Made by a program: the position numbers and the translations under genes. Shown in pieces: positions 16,046 through 22,694 of a stretch of DNA of 29,853 nucleotides; the first letter of the stretch is position 1; each line of letters begins with the position of its first letter. Below the pieces are notes generated by a model. It saw only the letters and a list, made by a program, of their open reading frames with translations. It ran no database searches and was not told where the DNA came from. This DNA comes from Bacteroidales bacterium (GTDB lineage Bacteria; Bacteroidota; Bacteroidia; Bacteroidales; Muribaculaceae): assembly GCA_004552485.1 (NCBI GenBank), contig SFOH01000024.1:1-29853 (forward strand), written 5' to 3'.

Positions 16046-16666
16046 ATGGAAATCAAAGATTTTGACCGCATCAGCTACGCCCTCGGCCTGAGCATGGGCA
16101 ACAACTTCAAAGCCTCCGGCATCAAAGCCATCAACGTTCAGGACTTCGCCGACGGCGTCGCCGCCGTATACAACGGCCTCGCTCCCCGCATGAGCTACGA
16201 CGAAGCCAAGAAAGAGATTCAGGAATACTTCACCAAGATGCAGGCCGAGCAGGAAGCCGCCCAGGCCCAGATGGCCGAAGTCAACGCCAAAGCCGGCCGC
16301 GACTTCCTCGAGGAGAACGGCAAACGCGTCGAAGTGAAAACCACCGCCAGCGGCCTCCAGTACGAAGTGCTCCAGGAAGGCAGCGGCAAACAGCCCAAAG
16401 CCGAGGACTTCGTGACCGTCCACTACACCGGCAAACTCATCGACGGCACCGTCTTCGACAGCTCCGTCGAGCGCGGCGAACCCGCCACCTTCGGCGTCAC
16501 CCAGGTTATCCCCGGTTGGGTTGAAGCCCTCCAGCTCATGAAAGAAGGCGCCAAATACCGTCTCTTCATCCCCAGCCAGCTCGCCTACGGTCCCCAGGGT
16601 GCCGGCCCTATCGGCCCCAACCAGACCCTCATCTTCGACGTCGAGCTCATCAAAGTCGGCAAGTAA
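16046..16666 (+). CDS. FKBP-type peptidyl-prolyl cis-trans isomerase (FklB/Mip-like), cytosolic
   Basis: A 206-residue prolyl isomerase. Residues 1-90 are the helical dimerisation domain (FKBP_N: ISYALGLSMGNNFK, then a long Glu/Gln/Ala-rich helix at 50-90). Residues 100-206 are the catalytic FKBP domain with the active-site set intact: VHYTGKL (Tyr), TVFDSS (Phe-Asp), VIPGWVEAL (Val-Ile-Trp), LAYGPQ (Tyr) and LIFDVEL (Phe). No signal peptide, so probably cytosolic like FklB; related Mip/FkpA proteins are exported. The next gene, 12 bp downstream, encodes an exported relative, so the pair may be a compartment-split duplication. Confidence 0.93.
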   Translation: MEIKDFDRISYALGLSMGNNFKASGIKAINVQDFADGVAAVYNGLAPRMSYDEAKKEIQEYFTKMQAEQEAAQAQMAEVNAKAGRDFLEENGKRVEVKTTASGLQYEVLQEGSGKQPKAEDFVTVHYTGKLIDGTVFDSSVERGEPATFGVTQVIPGWVEALQLMKEGAKYRLFIPSQLAYGPQGAGPIGPNQTLIFDVELIKVGK

Positions 16667-16678
16667 AACACCACCGCT

Positions 16679-17383
16679 ATGCGCAAATATTTCGCAACAC
16701 TCCTCCTGGCCATCTTCTCCATCGGTGCCGCCTCCGCACAGGTCATGACCGACGCCGAAGTCGACTCGCTCAGCCGTGCCGCCGCCACAATCATGGGCTA
16801 TTCAGTCAACAAATCCGTTGCTAACCTCGAAGGCACCGGCGTCATCATCGACGACAAAGTCTTCAACAAAGCCCTCTTCGACGCCCTCGAAGGCACCAAC
16901 ACCGGCTTCACCATCGAGACCGCCGACAAATACATCGGCCGCATGGTCGAGCGCATGAACCAGGCGTATGCCGACCAGCAGACCGCCTTCGTCGACTCCA
17001 TGGCCACCGTCAAAAAAGCAAAGATACTGGAGGGCGGCGTCGTGCTCATCACCGAGAAAAAAGGCAAAGGCCGCCTGGCCACTGCCGCCGACTCCGTCAA
17101 GATTAACTACGAAGGACGACTCGTCAACGGCACCGTCTTCGACCACACCACCGAGCCCGTTATCTTCTCCGTCAAAGACCTCGTGAAAGGCTTCACCGAA
17201 GGCCTCGAGAACATGCAGGCCGGCGGCACCTACCGCCTCGTCATCCCCTCGTCGATGGCCTACGGCCCGCAGGGCGTTCCCGGCACCATCCCCGGCAACT
17301 CCGCCCTCGACTTCACCGTCACCGTCCTCGCCATCATCCCGCCCACGCCCACCGTCGAAGTGCCCGCTCCCGAAGCCAAATAG
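16679..17383 (+). CDS. Exported FKBP-type peptidyl-prolyl isomerase
   Basis: A 234-residue protein with a signal peptide (residues 1-20, IFSIGAASAQ) and therefore periplasmic or outer-membrane associated. It repeats the layout of the preceding gene: helical N-terminal part (25-110) and an FKBP domain (about 120-220). Active-site positions seen are INYEGRL (Tyr), TVFDHT (Phe-Asp), LVKGFTEGL, MAYGPQ (Tyr) and LDFTVTV (Phe). The pocket-floor Trp of the upstream paralogue (IPGW) is Phe here (VKGF), which usually lowers but does not abolish isomerase activity and weakens FK506 binding. The tail is Pro-rich. It is the last gene of its unit; a strong terminator follows 45 bp after the stop. Role as envelope folding helper is inferred. 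Confidence 0.9.
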   Translation: MRKYFATLLLAIFSIGAASAQVMTDAEVDSLSRAAATIMGYSVNKSVANLEGTGVIIDDKVFNKALFDALEGTNTGFTIETADKYIGRMVERMNQAYADQQTAFVDSMATVKKAKILEGGVVLITEKKGKGRLATAADSVKINYEGRLVNGTVFDHTTEPVIFSVKDLVKGFTEGLENMQAGGTYRLVIPSSMAYGPQGVPGTIPGNSALDFTVTVLAIIPPTPTVEVPAPEAK

Positions 17384-17420
17384 CGCGCCCCTTCGCCCCC
17401 TCCCTTATTTCTTCCCCCAC

Positions 17421-17452
17421 AAAAAAGGCCGCCCCTCCGGGCGGCTTTTTTT
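17421..17452. terminator. Intrinsic terminator after the FKBP pair
   Basis: A 7-bp GC stem (GCCGCCC 17428-17434, GGGCGGC 17439-17445) with loop CTCC is followed by seven T (17446-17452) and preceded by six A (17421-17426), so it can work on both strands. Confidence 0.92.
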
Positions 17453-17485
17453 GTGCCCCTCCCCGCCTCCGTGCCGGCTTCCGTG

Positions 17486-17512
17486 ACCGTGCCGGGAGCC
17501 TGCGGCTCCCGG
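17486..17512 (+). repeat. REP-like palindrome, copy identical to 424-450
   Basis: ACCGTG (17486-17491), arms CCGGGAGCC (17492-17500) and GGCTCCCGG (17504-17512), loop TGC. All 27 bases equal the copy at 424-450, 17 kb away. Confidence 0.85.
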
Positions 17513-17524
17513 TCTGCGTCTGCC

Positions 17525-17551
17525 AACGAACCCGCAGGGTTCGTTCACGGT
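17525..17551 (-). repeat. REP-like palindrome, variant stem, inverted
   Basis: On the minus strand: ACCGTG (17551-17546), arm AACGAACCC, TGC, arm GGGTTCGTT (17533-17525). The stem still pairs perfectly although most of its bases differ from the other copies. It faces the copy at 17486-17512 tail to tail, 12 bp apart. Confidence 0.8.
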
Positions 17552-17648
17552 AAAGCGCGGGGTTGTTGGGGCATGGGCAAAAAAAAATTATCCGTCATCT
17601 CGACGAATAATCTTCTTACCTTAAATCTAATACCATGAAAAACTGATG

Positions 17649-17680
17649 CAAAGTTATGCTTTTTATGTTATACAACATAA
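17649..17680. promoter_or_regulatory. Dyad and -7-like box in AT island
   Basis: TTATGTT (17663-17669) and AACATAA (17674-17680) form a 7-bp dyad around ATAC. Next to it, on the minus strand, is TAACTTTG (17656-17649). A minus transcript would be short, reaching a T9 run at 17588-17579 preceded by a weak hairpin. A tiny RNA is possible but weakly supported. Confidence 0.25.
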
Positions 17681-18021
17681 TTTTCAAGCAAGAAAATTAC
17701 TGTCTTTATATTTCTTTAACTTATTATTTCACAAAATTTACAGAAATTAACGGAAAAGCCCTTGCACCGTCCTTTTTCCTCCCGGCGTCCCGGGGGCGCG
17801 AGAGAGTGGGTGGCGCCCGGGGGAAGGGAGGGGATACCGGCCGGCGCGAGCGGGGGTGGGGTCCGGCGCAGGGGGGAGGGAGCGGGGTGGCAGCCGGGGG
17901 AGCGAGGGAGAGCGACCCCGCGGCGCCATAGCCGTGAACAGGGGAGGGGGATGCGAGGGCGAGCGGAGGGTGGCGGGGTGCCCCCGCGGCGGGGGAGAGG
18001 ACGCGGGGCCCGGTGTGGTTG

Positions 18022-18048
18022 ACCGTGCCGGAAGCCTGCGGCTTCCGG
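18022..18048 (+). repeat. REP-like palindrome, compensated variant
   Basis: ACCGTG (18022-18027), arms CCGGAAGCC (18028-18036) and GGCTTCCGG (18040-18048), loop TGC. Compared with 424-450, one G is changed to A and the paired C to T, so pairing is kept. Confidence 0.85.
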
Positions 18049-18088
18049 TTGGCCGGCAAAGGTCCGGAGGGCGGGGCCGCCAAAGCGA

Positions 18089-18122
18089 GCGGCCGCCGGT
18101 GTCGAAAGACACGGGCGGCCGC
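18089..18122. terminator. Long GC hairpin after the Bax-inhibitor-like gene
   Basis: Two 15-nt arms (18089-18103, 18108-18122) pair at 14 positions with a single G-G mismatch. The loop is GAAA on the plus strand (a GNRA tetraloop) and TTTC on the minus. It lies 57 bp past the stop at 18180. No U tract follows, so it may be a weak terminator or a 3' stabiliser. Confidence 0.5.
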
Positions 18123-18179
18123 GGGGTTTCAGGGATGAGGGCCTTGATTCAGAGCCTCTTGGGCTCGCGTTCGCGGAGG

Positions 18180-18884
18180 TTAGTCGCGGCTGCTGCCGCC
18201 GAAGATGCGAAGGAGGTAGAGGAAAAGGTTGATGAAATCAAGGTAGAGGTTCAGCGCGCCGAGTACGGCGAGGCGTCCAAGGGTATCCTGCGGAGCCACG
18301 GCGGCGATGTTCTTGACCTGCTGGGTGTCCCAGGCGGTGAGGCCCACGAAAATCAGTACGCCGACGATGGAGATGATCCAGTCCATGGTGCTGCTTTTCA
18401 GGAAGATGTTCACCAGCATGGCGATGATCAGGCCGAAGAGAGCCATCATCAGGAATGAGCCGAACTTCGAGAGGTCGCGGTCGGTGCTATAGCCGTAGAT
18501 GCTCATTGCGCCGAACACGCCGGCCGTGATGAAGAATGTCTTGGCGATCATCACATGGGTGTAGGCCAGGAATATCGGTGCGAGCATCAGGCCGTTCAGG
18601 GCGGCGAAAATCACGAAGAGGGCGGTGGCGGTGGCGGTGCTGATTTTGTTGATGCCGGCGCTGACGCCGAACACAATGGCCAGCTCGCCGATGGCCATTA
18701 CCCAGAATGCCCATGAGTTGTTGGCGAACCACTGGAGGTAGCCAAAGCTGTTGCCGCATACGTAGGCGAGCACGCCGGTGAGGGCCAGGCCCACGGTCAT
18801 GATCAGGTACACGCGCTTCATCACGCTGCTGACTCTGGTGTCGGAGACAGCGTAGGTGGTTTCATAGCTGTTGTTGTAATCCAT
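18180..18884 (-). CDS. Bax inhibitor-1/YccA family membrane protein
   Basis: A 234-residue inner-membrane protein with seven hydrophobic helices covering residues 24-228. The family signature is seen in the penultimate and last helices: VGLTAWDTQQVKN and GALNLYLDFINLFLYLLRIFG, including the two Asp residues that form the pH-sensing pair in the bacterial homologue BsYetJ. Members conduct or leak calcium in model systems or interact with proteases such as FtsH in E. coli (YccA); which role applies here is not visible. It is followed by a long hairpin and preceded by the argS stop 67 bp upstream, so it could be read from the argS promoter or its own. Confidence 0.92.
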   Translation of the reverse strand: MDYNNSYETTYAVSDTRVSSVMKRVYLIMTVGLALTGVLAYVCGNSFGYLQWFANNSWAFWVMAIGELAIVFGVSAGINKISTATATALFVIFAALNGLMLAPIFLAYTHVMIAKTFFITAGVFGAMSIYGYSTDRDLSKFGSFLMMALFGLIIAMLVNIFLKSSTMDWIISIVGVLIFVGLTAWDTQQVKNIAAVAPQDTLGRLAVLGALNLYLDFINLFLYLLRIFGGSSRD

Positions 18885-18951
18885 AAAATAAATAAGTTAT
18901 TGTGTTGTGTTTAATCTATATACATATCAAATACTGTGCCAAATCCGGGGC

Positions 18952-20739
18952 TCACATACGCTCGGGAACGGTTATGCCGAGCAGGGCTGTTGCGGAGCGG
19001 AGGATGCGCGCTGTCTGGGCGGAGAGGGCGAGGCGCATGGAGCGCACGGCGGCATTCTCTTCGCGCAGGATGGGGTGATCGTGGTAGAAGCCGTTGTAGG
19101 CTTTGGCCACCTCGTAGGCATAGTTGGCGATGACGGCGGGCGAGAGGGTGTTGCCGGCTTTGGCGACGATGTCGGGGAAGTCGGCAAGGAGCTGGATGAG
19201 AGCCACTTCGCGCTCGTCGGGCTCGACGCCGGCATAGTCGACGGGCACGAATCCCGACTCCTTGTTCTTGCGGAGTGCCGAGCAGATGCGGGCGTGGGTG
19301 TATTGGATGAAGGGGCCGGTGTTGCCGTTGAAGTCGATGCTCTCGCGGGGGTTGAAGAGCATGTTGTTGCGGGGGTTGACCTTGAGCAGGAAGTATTTGA
19401 GAGCGCCCAGGCCCACCACTTCGGCAATGGCGGCGCGCTCCTCGCTGCTGAGGCCGTCGAGTTTGCCGGCTTCGGCAGCCACTTCGGCGGCCGAGGTGAC
19501 CATCTGGTCCATGAGGTCGTCGGCGTCGACGACGGTGCCCTCACGCGATTTCATCTTGCCCTCGGGGAGTTCGACCATGCCGTAGGAGAAGTGCACGAGG
19601 TCCTTGCCCCACGCGAAGCCGAGTTTGTCGAGGAGCAGCGAGAGCACCTGGAAGTGGTAGTTCTGCTCGTTGCCGACAACATAGATCATGCGGTCGATGG
19701 GATAGTCGCGGAAGCGGAGTTTGGCCGTGCCGATGTCCTGGGTCATGTAGACCGAGGTGCCGTCCGAGCGCAGCAGGAGCTTGTGGTCGAGGCCGTCGGC
19801 GGTGAGGTCGGCCCAAACCGAGCCGTCGTCCTTGCGGTACATGATGCCTTTCTCGAGGCCTTCCATGACCTTTTCCTTGCCTTCGAGGTAAGTCTCTGAC
19901 TCATAATAGATTTTGTCGAAGTCTACACCTAAGCGGCGGTATGTCTCGTCGAAGCCGGCGTAGACCCATTCGTTCATCATCTTCCACAGGGCGCGCACCT
20001 CGGGGTCCTTGGCTTCCCAGCGGCGCAGCATCTCGCGGGCTTCGAGCATGAGGGGCGACTGAGCCTTGGCCTCATCTTCGGTCAAGCCTTTGGCGCACAG
20101 CTCTTTGACCTGCTCCTTGTAGTGACGGTCGAAGAGCACGTAGAAGTCACCGATCAGATGGTCGCCCTTCTTGCCGGCCTTCTCGGGAGTGATGCCGTTG
20201 CCCCACTTCTGCCAGGCGAGCATCGACTTGCAGATGTGGATGCCGCGGTCGTTGACGATGTTGGTCTTGACGACGCGGTTGCCGTTGGCCTTGAGAATCT
20301 GGGCCAGCGAATAGCCCAGCAGGTTGTTGCGCACGTGGCCCAGGTGGAGGGGCTTGTTGGTGTTCGGCGACGAGTATTCGATCATCACCAGGGGCGAGGA
20401 ATCAGTGGCCGTGCGGATGCCGAAGTTCTCGGTGGCGGACATCTCTTTGAGGACCTCGGCCCAGTGGGCCTGGTCGATAACAATGTTGAGGAAGCCCTGG
20501 ACGGCGTTGGTGCGCGCAACCTCGTCGACATGCTCCGTGAGCCAGGCGCCAATCTCCTGAGCGACAGCCACCGGCGCCTTGCGGGCGGCTTTCACCCACG
20601 GGAAGACGACAACGGTCACGTTGCCTTCGAAGTCCTTGCGCGTGGCCTGGAGCTGCACCTTGTCGGCAGGCGTCTCCACGCCGTATAACTCTTTCACAGC
20701 GGCTGAAACGCCCTGCTGAATCTTTTCTTCTACGCTCAT
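18952..20739 (-). CDS. argS: Arginyl-tRNA synthetase
   Basis: A 595-residue cytosolic class I synthetase. The N-terminal tRNA D-loop-binding domain (about 1-105) is followed by the catalytic core with PNTNKPLHLGHVRNN (HIGH motif) and GKMKSREG (the KMSKS equivalent), and a C-terminal DALR anticodon-binding domain (TGPFIQYTHARICSALRK onward). I place the start at 20739 (MSVEEKIQQG), not at the in-frame ATG 54 bp upstream: homologues start here, and a promoter (ATTG, 19 nt, TAACTTTG at 20788-20781) lies inside the extra stretch. Length then fits the family. Confidence 0.96.
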   Translation of the reverse strand: MSVEEKIQQGVSAAVKELYGVETPADKVQLQATRKDFEGNVTVVVFPWVKAARKAPVAVAQEIGAWLTEHVDEVARTNAVQGFLNIVIDQAHWAEVLKEMSATENFGIRTATDSSPLVMIEYSSPNTNKPLHLGHVRNNLLGYSLAQILKANGNRVVKTNIVNDRGIHICKSMLAWQKWGNGITPEKAGKKGDHLIGDFYVLFDRHYKEQVKELCAKGLTEDEAKAQSPLMLEAREMLRRWEAKDPEVRALWKMMNEWVYAGFDETYRRLGVDFDKIYYESETYLEGKEKVMEGLEKGIMYRKDDGSVWADLTADGLDHKLLLRSDGTSVYMTQDIGTAKLRFRDYPIDRMIYVVGNEQNYHFQVLSLLLDKLGFAWGKDLVHFSYGMVELPEGKMKSREGTVVDADDLMDQMVTSAAEVAAEAGKLDGLSSEERAAIAEVVGLGALKYFLLKVNPRNNMLFNPRESIDFNGNTGPFIQYTHARICSALRKNKESGFVPVDYAGVEPDEREVALIQLLADFPDIVAKAGNTLSPAVIANYAYEVAKAYNGFYHDHPILREENAAVRSMRLALSAQTARILRSATALLGITVPERM

Positions 20740-20780
20740 ATACTTTTGTTTGGGTTCGTTTGCTAATCTGTTTGCTTTTG

Positions 20781-20811
20781 CAAAGTTACTCAATTTTTCG
20801 TGATTTGCAAT
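20781..20811 (-). promoter_or_regulatory. Promoter for argS
   Basis: On the minus strand ATTG (20811-20808), 19 nt, TAACTTTG (20788-20781). The -7 box is a full match. The leader to ATG 20739 is about 35 nt. Confidence 0.65.
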
Positions 20812-20895
20812 TATCCGCCAGCCTCTTAACGCAGGGTTGCGGAATATTTTACGTATTTAGGCCCCGTTTTTAACCTCTCTTTTGCCAAATTATTG

Positions 20896-20903
20896 TAATT
20901 TTG
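20896..20903 (+). promoter_or_regulatory. -7 box for the TPR/AraC regulator
   Basis: TAATTTTG, full match to TAnnTTTG, 19 nt before ATG 20923. The leader would be only about 12 nt. The -33 region has a T run (20867-20871) but no exact TTTG. Confidence 0.5.
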
Positions 20904-20922
20904 TCAGCGCAACCCCCCTGTT

Positions 20923-22479
20923 ATGAAAATCCTCCGTTTATTCCTATATATACTCCTTGCGACGGTGACGGCATCGGCCGCGCCCGGACCCGCGGCCGAC
21001 TCGGCCCGTCAGAAAACGGTGCTCCACGCCCAGAACCTGCTCAACATGCCTCCCGCCGGCGCCAATGTCACCGACTCGCTGCGCGACATCGTCGACGCCC
21101 TGGGCCGCAACGGCAATTTCGACGACTATTATTTCGCGGCCGAGAACCTGCTCATCGACCAGCTCTTTCGCTCGAACCGCTTCAAGGAGGCCGACAACGC
21201 GGCATTGCGCATGGAGGAGGAAGCGCGCCGCAAAGGCATGCGCACGGCCATGGCCATGAGCCACCGTGTCCGCGGCCAGATGTTCTACAAGCTTTCGCAG
21301 CCGCGCCGTGCCATGGCCGAGCTCGACACGGCTCTGCGCCTCACGCCCGACTTCCGCGAGAGTCTCAACGCCTTCACCACCTACGCCAGCATCAACGAGT
21401 GGCGCGTCATCGCGGGCCGTGCCGTCGCCGACACCGCCGTTGTCGGCGATGCCCGCCGCCGCTACATCCGTGCTGTCCGCCACTGGAGCGAGCATGGATG
21501 GTCCGAGCCGACAGCCCATTTCGCCGTCACCGCCCTGGCTTTTGCCGCCGACGAGACCGCCCGCGACAATGCCTGCGCCGTCGCCCTCCTGGACAGCGCC
21601 GAAGCCATGATTGTGCCGCAGCTGCCGGCGCGCGTCTACGAGCACTACCACCGCGCCCGCGCCATGGCCGAAGCCGCCCGCGGCAACTTCGACCGGGCGC
21701 TGGAGTCCGCCAATCTGCTGCTTTCGACCCACGCCAACTATCCCTGGTTCTACATGGAGGACCTGCGTCTGCGCGCCGACCTGCTCCGCCGCGCCGGTCG
21801 CCATGACAGCTCCATCGCCGACTATGCCCGCTATGCCGCCATGCGCGACTCCCTCTCTTCCGAACAAATCGGACATCAGCTCGCCGACCTCACCACCCTC
21901 TACCACACCGAGCTCGAGGCCGAACACCGCCGCGCCTCGCTCTACCGCATCGTAGGCCTCTGCGGCGTCTCCCTCCTGCTGCTGATTCTGCTGATAGTCT
22001 CGCTGAGAGCCGCACACCGCCAGCGCCGCCACAACCGTCTGCTCGTCGAGCACCTGCGCGAACTCGACAGCCGCCTCGCCGCCGCCGAGAAGCCTGCCGA
22101 GGCTCCAACCGCCGCACCTCAACAGCAGCCCTCGTCCGCTCAGGAGTCGCTCATCGCGCGCCTCGACCGCTACATGGACACCGAGCAGCCCTACGTCAAC
22201 CCCGCCCTGGGCCGCCAGGAGCTGGCACGCGCCATGCAGGTCTCGCCCGACGCCGTAGCCCGCTCCATACGCGACGCCCGCGACCTCTCCGTCCTGGCCT
22301 ACATCAACTCGCACCGCCTCGACCACGCCCGCCGCGTCCTGGAGTCGGACTCCACGGAGACGCTCACCGAGATTGCCGCGCGCCTCGGATTCGGAACACT
22401 CCGCACCTTCCAGCGCACTTTCTCCGACCGCTTCTCCATGCCGCCCTCGCGCTATCGTTCCCTCGCCCGCAAGAATTAA
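20923..22479 (+). CDS. Membrane-spanning TPR sensor with AraC-type DNA-binding domain
   Basis: A 518-residue one-piece signalling protein. Residues 1-20 are a signal peptide; 25-335 form helical TPR-like repeats predicted to lie in the periplasm (for example FDDYYFAAENLLIDQLFRSN and RAMAELDTALRLTP); 343-362 is a single membrane helix (GVSLLLLILLIVSL) followed by basic residues; 370-395 may be a coiled coil; and 415-515 is an AraC-type helix-turn-helix domain (ETLTEIAARLGFGTLRTFQR, then FSMPPSRYR). This layout, periplasmic sensor joined directly to a cytosolic DNA-binding domain without kinase modules, is known in Bacteroidota. The ligand or envelope signal is unknown. It lies 215 bp upstream of the PI-PLC lipoprotein gene on the same strand and may control it; that is inference from position. 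Confidence 0.88.
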   Translation: MKILRLFLYILLATVTASAAPGPAADSARQKTVLHAQNLLNMPPAGANVTDSLRDIVDALGRNGNFDDYYFAAENLLIDQLFRSNRFKEADNAALRMEEEARRKGMRTAMAMSHRVRGQMFYKLSQPRRAMAELDTALRLTPDFRESLNAFTTYASINEWRVIAGRAVADTAVVGDARRRYIRAVRHWSEHGWSEPTAHFAVTALAFAADETARDNACAVALLDSAEAMIVPQLPARVYEHYHRARAMAEAARGNFDRALESANLLLSTHANYPWFYMEDLRLRADLLRRAGRHDSSIADYARYAAMRDSLSSEQIGHQLADLTTLYHTELEAEHRRASLYRIVGLCGVSLLLLILLIVSLRAAHRQRRHNRLLVEHLRELDSRLAAAEKPAEAPTAAPQQQPSSAQESLIARLDRYMDTEQPYVNPALGRQELARAMQVSPDAVARSIRDARDLSVLAYINSHRLDHARRVLESDSTETLTEIAARLGFGTLRTFQRTFSDRFSMPPSRYRSLARKN

Positions 22480-22480
22480 C

Positions 22481-22533
22481 CAATTAGTCCAATTGGTCCA
22501 ATTAGTCCAATTGGCCTTATTAGCCTAATTAGC
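22481..22533 (+). repeat. 9-bp tandem repeat directly after the regulator stop
   Basis: Six units of 9 bp: CAATTAGTC, CAATTGGTC, CAATTAGTC, CAATTGGCC, TTATTAGCC, TAATTAGC. The array begins 2 bp after the TAA. The unit CAATTAGTC returns after the next gene. Confidence 0.85.
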
Positions 22534-22622
22534 AGGCGCCTTCGTGCTGAGACGCCGAAATTGTCGCTGTCTTCTCCCAAAATTGTCGCCCTTTTCTCGA
22601 CTCTCGTGACGCAAAGTTATCA

Positions 22623-22630
22623 TAATTTTG
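22623..22630 (+). promoter_or_regulatory. -7 box for the PI-PLC lipoprotein gene
   Basis: TAATTTTG, full TAnnTTTG match, giving a leader of about 58 nt to ATG 22695. A separate promoter means the gene need not be read with the regulator. Confidence 0.55.
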
Positions 22631-22694
22631 TGTCTCTAATCCTATTGTCCGTTTCCAAGCATTTTTATCTCATCATTATCCCATACTATTCTTT

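Larger units (their letters stand above)
17384..18179. other. Convergent intergenic region, 796 bp
   Basis: Between the ends of the second FKBP gene and the Bax-inhibitor-like gene. It has three parts: a terminator and two REP-like palindromes in opposite orientation (17421-17551); an AT-rich island (17580-17750) with the dyad TTATGTT-ATAC-AACATAA (17663-17680) and a minus-strand -7-like TAACTTTG (17656-17649); and a G-rich block (17780-18020) followed by a third REP copy and a long hairpin. Frames here are low complexity and unlike the neighbouring genes, so I call none. Confidence 0.7.

Noticed and set aside
17486..17551. Rho-independent terminators for the REP-like palindromes
   Set aside because: No T run follows them and a strong terminator already lies at 17421-17452; a repeated element explains them better.
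17656..17931. 91-codon plus frame in the convergent intergenic region
   Set aside because: Starts in an AT-rich island and runs into G-rich low complexity; composition changes abruptly and no family is recognised.
20740..20793. 18-codon N-terminal extension of argS
   Set aside because: The promoter -7 box lies inside the extension and homologues start at MSVEEK-like sequence.
20944..22326. 460-codon minus frame opposite the TPR/AraC regulator
   Set aside because: Gly/Val-rich shadow; the plus frame has clear domain structure.
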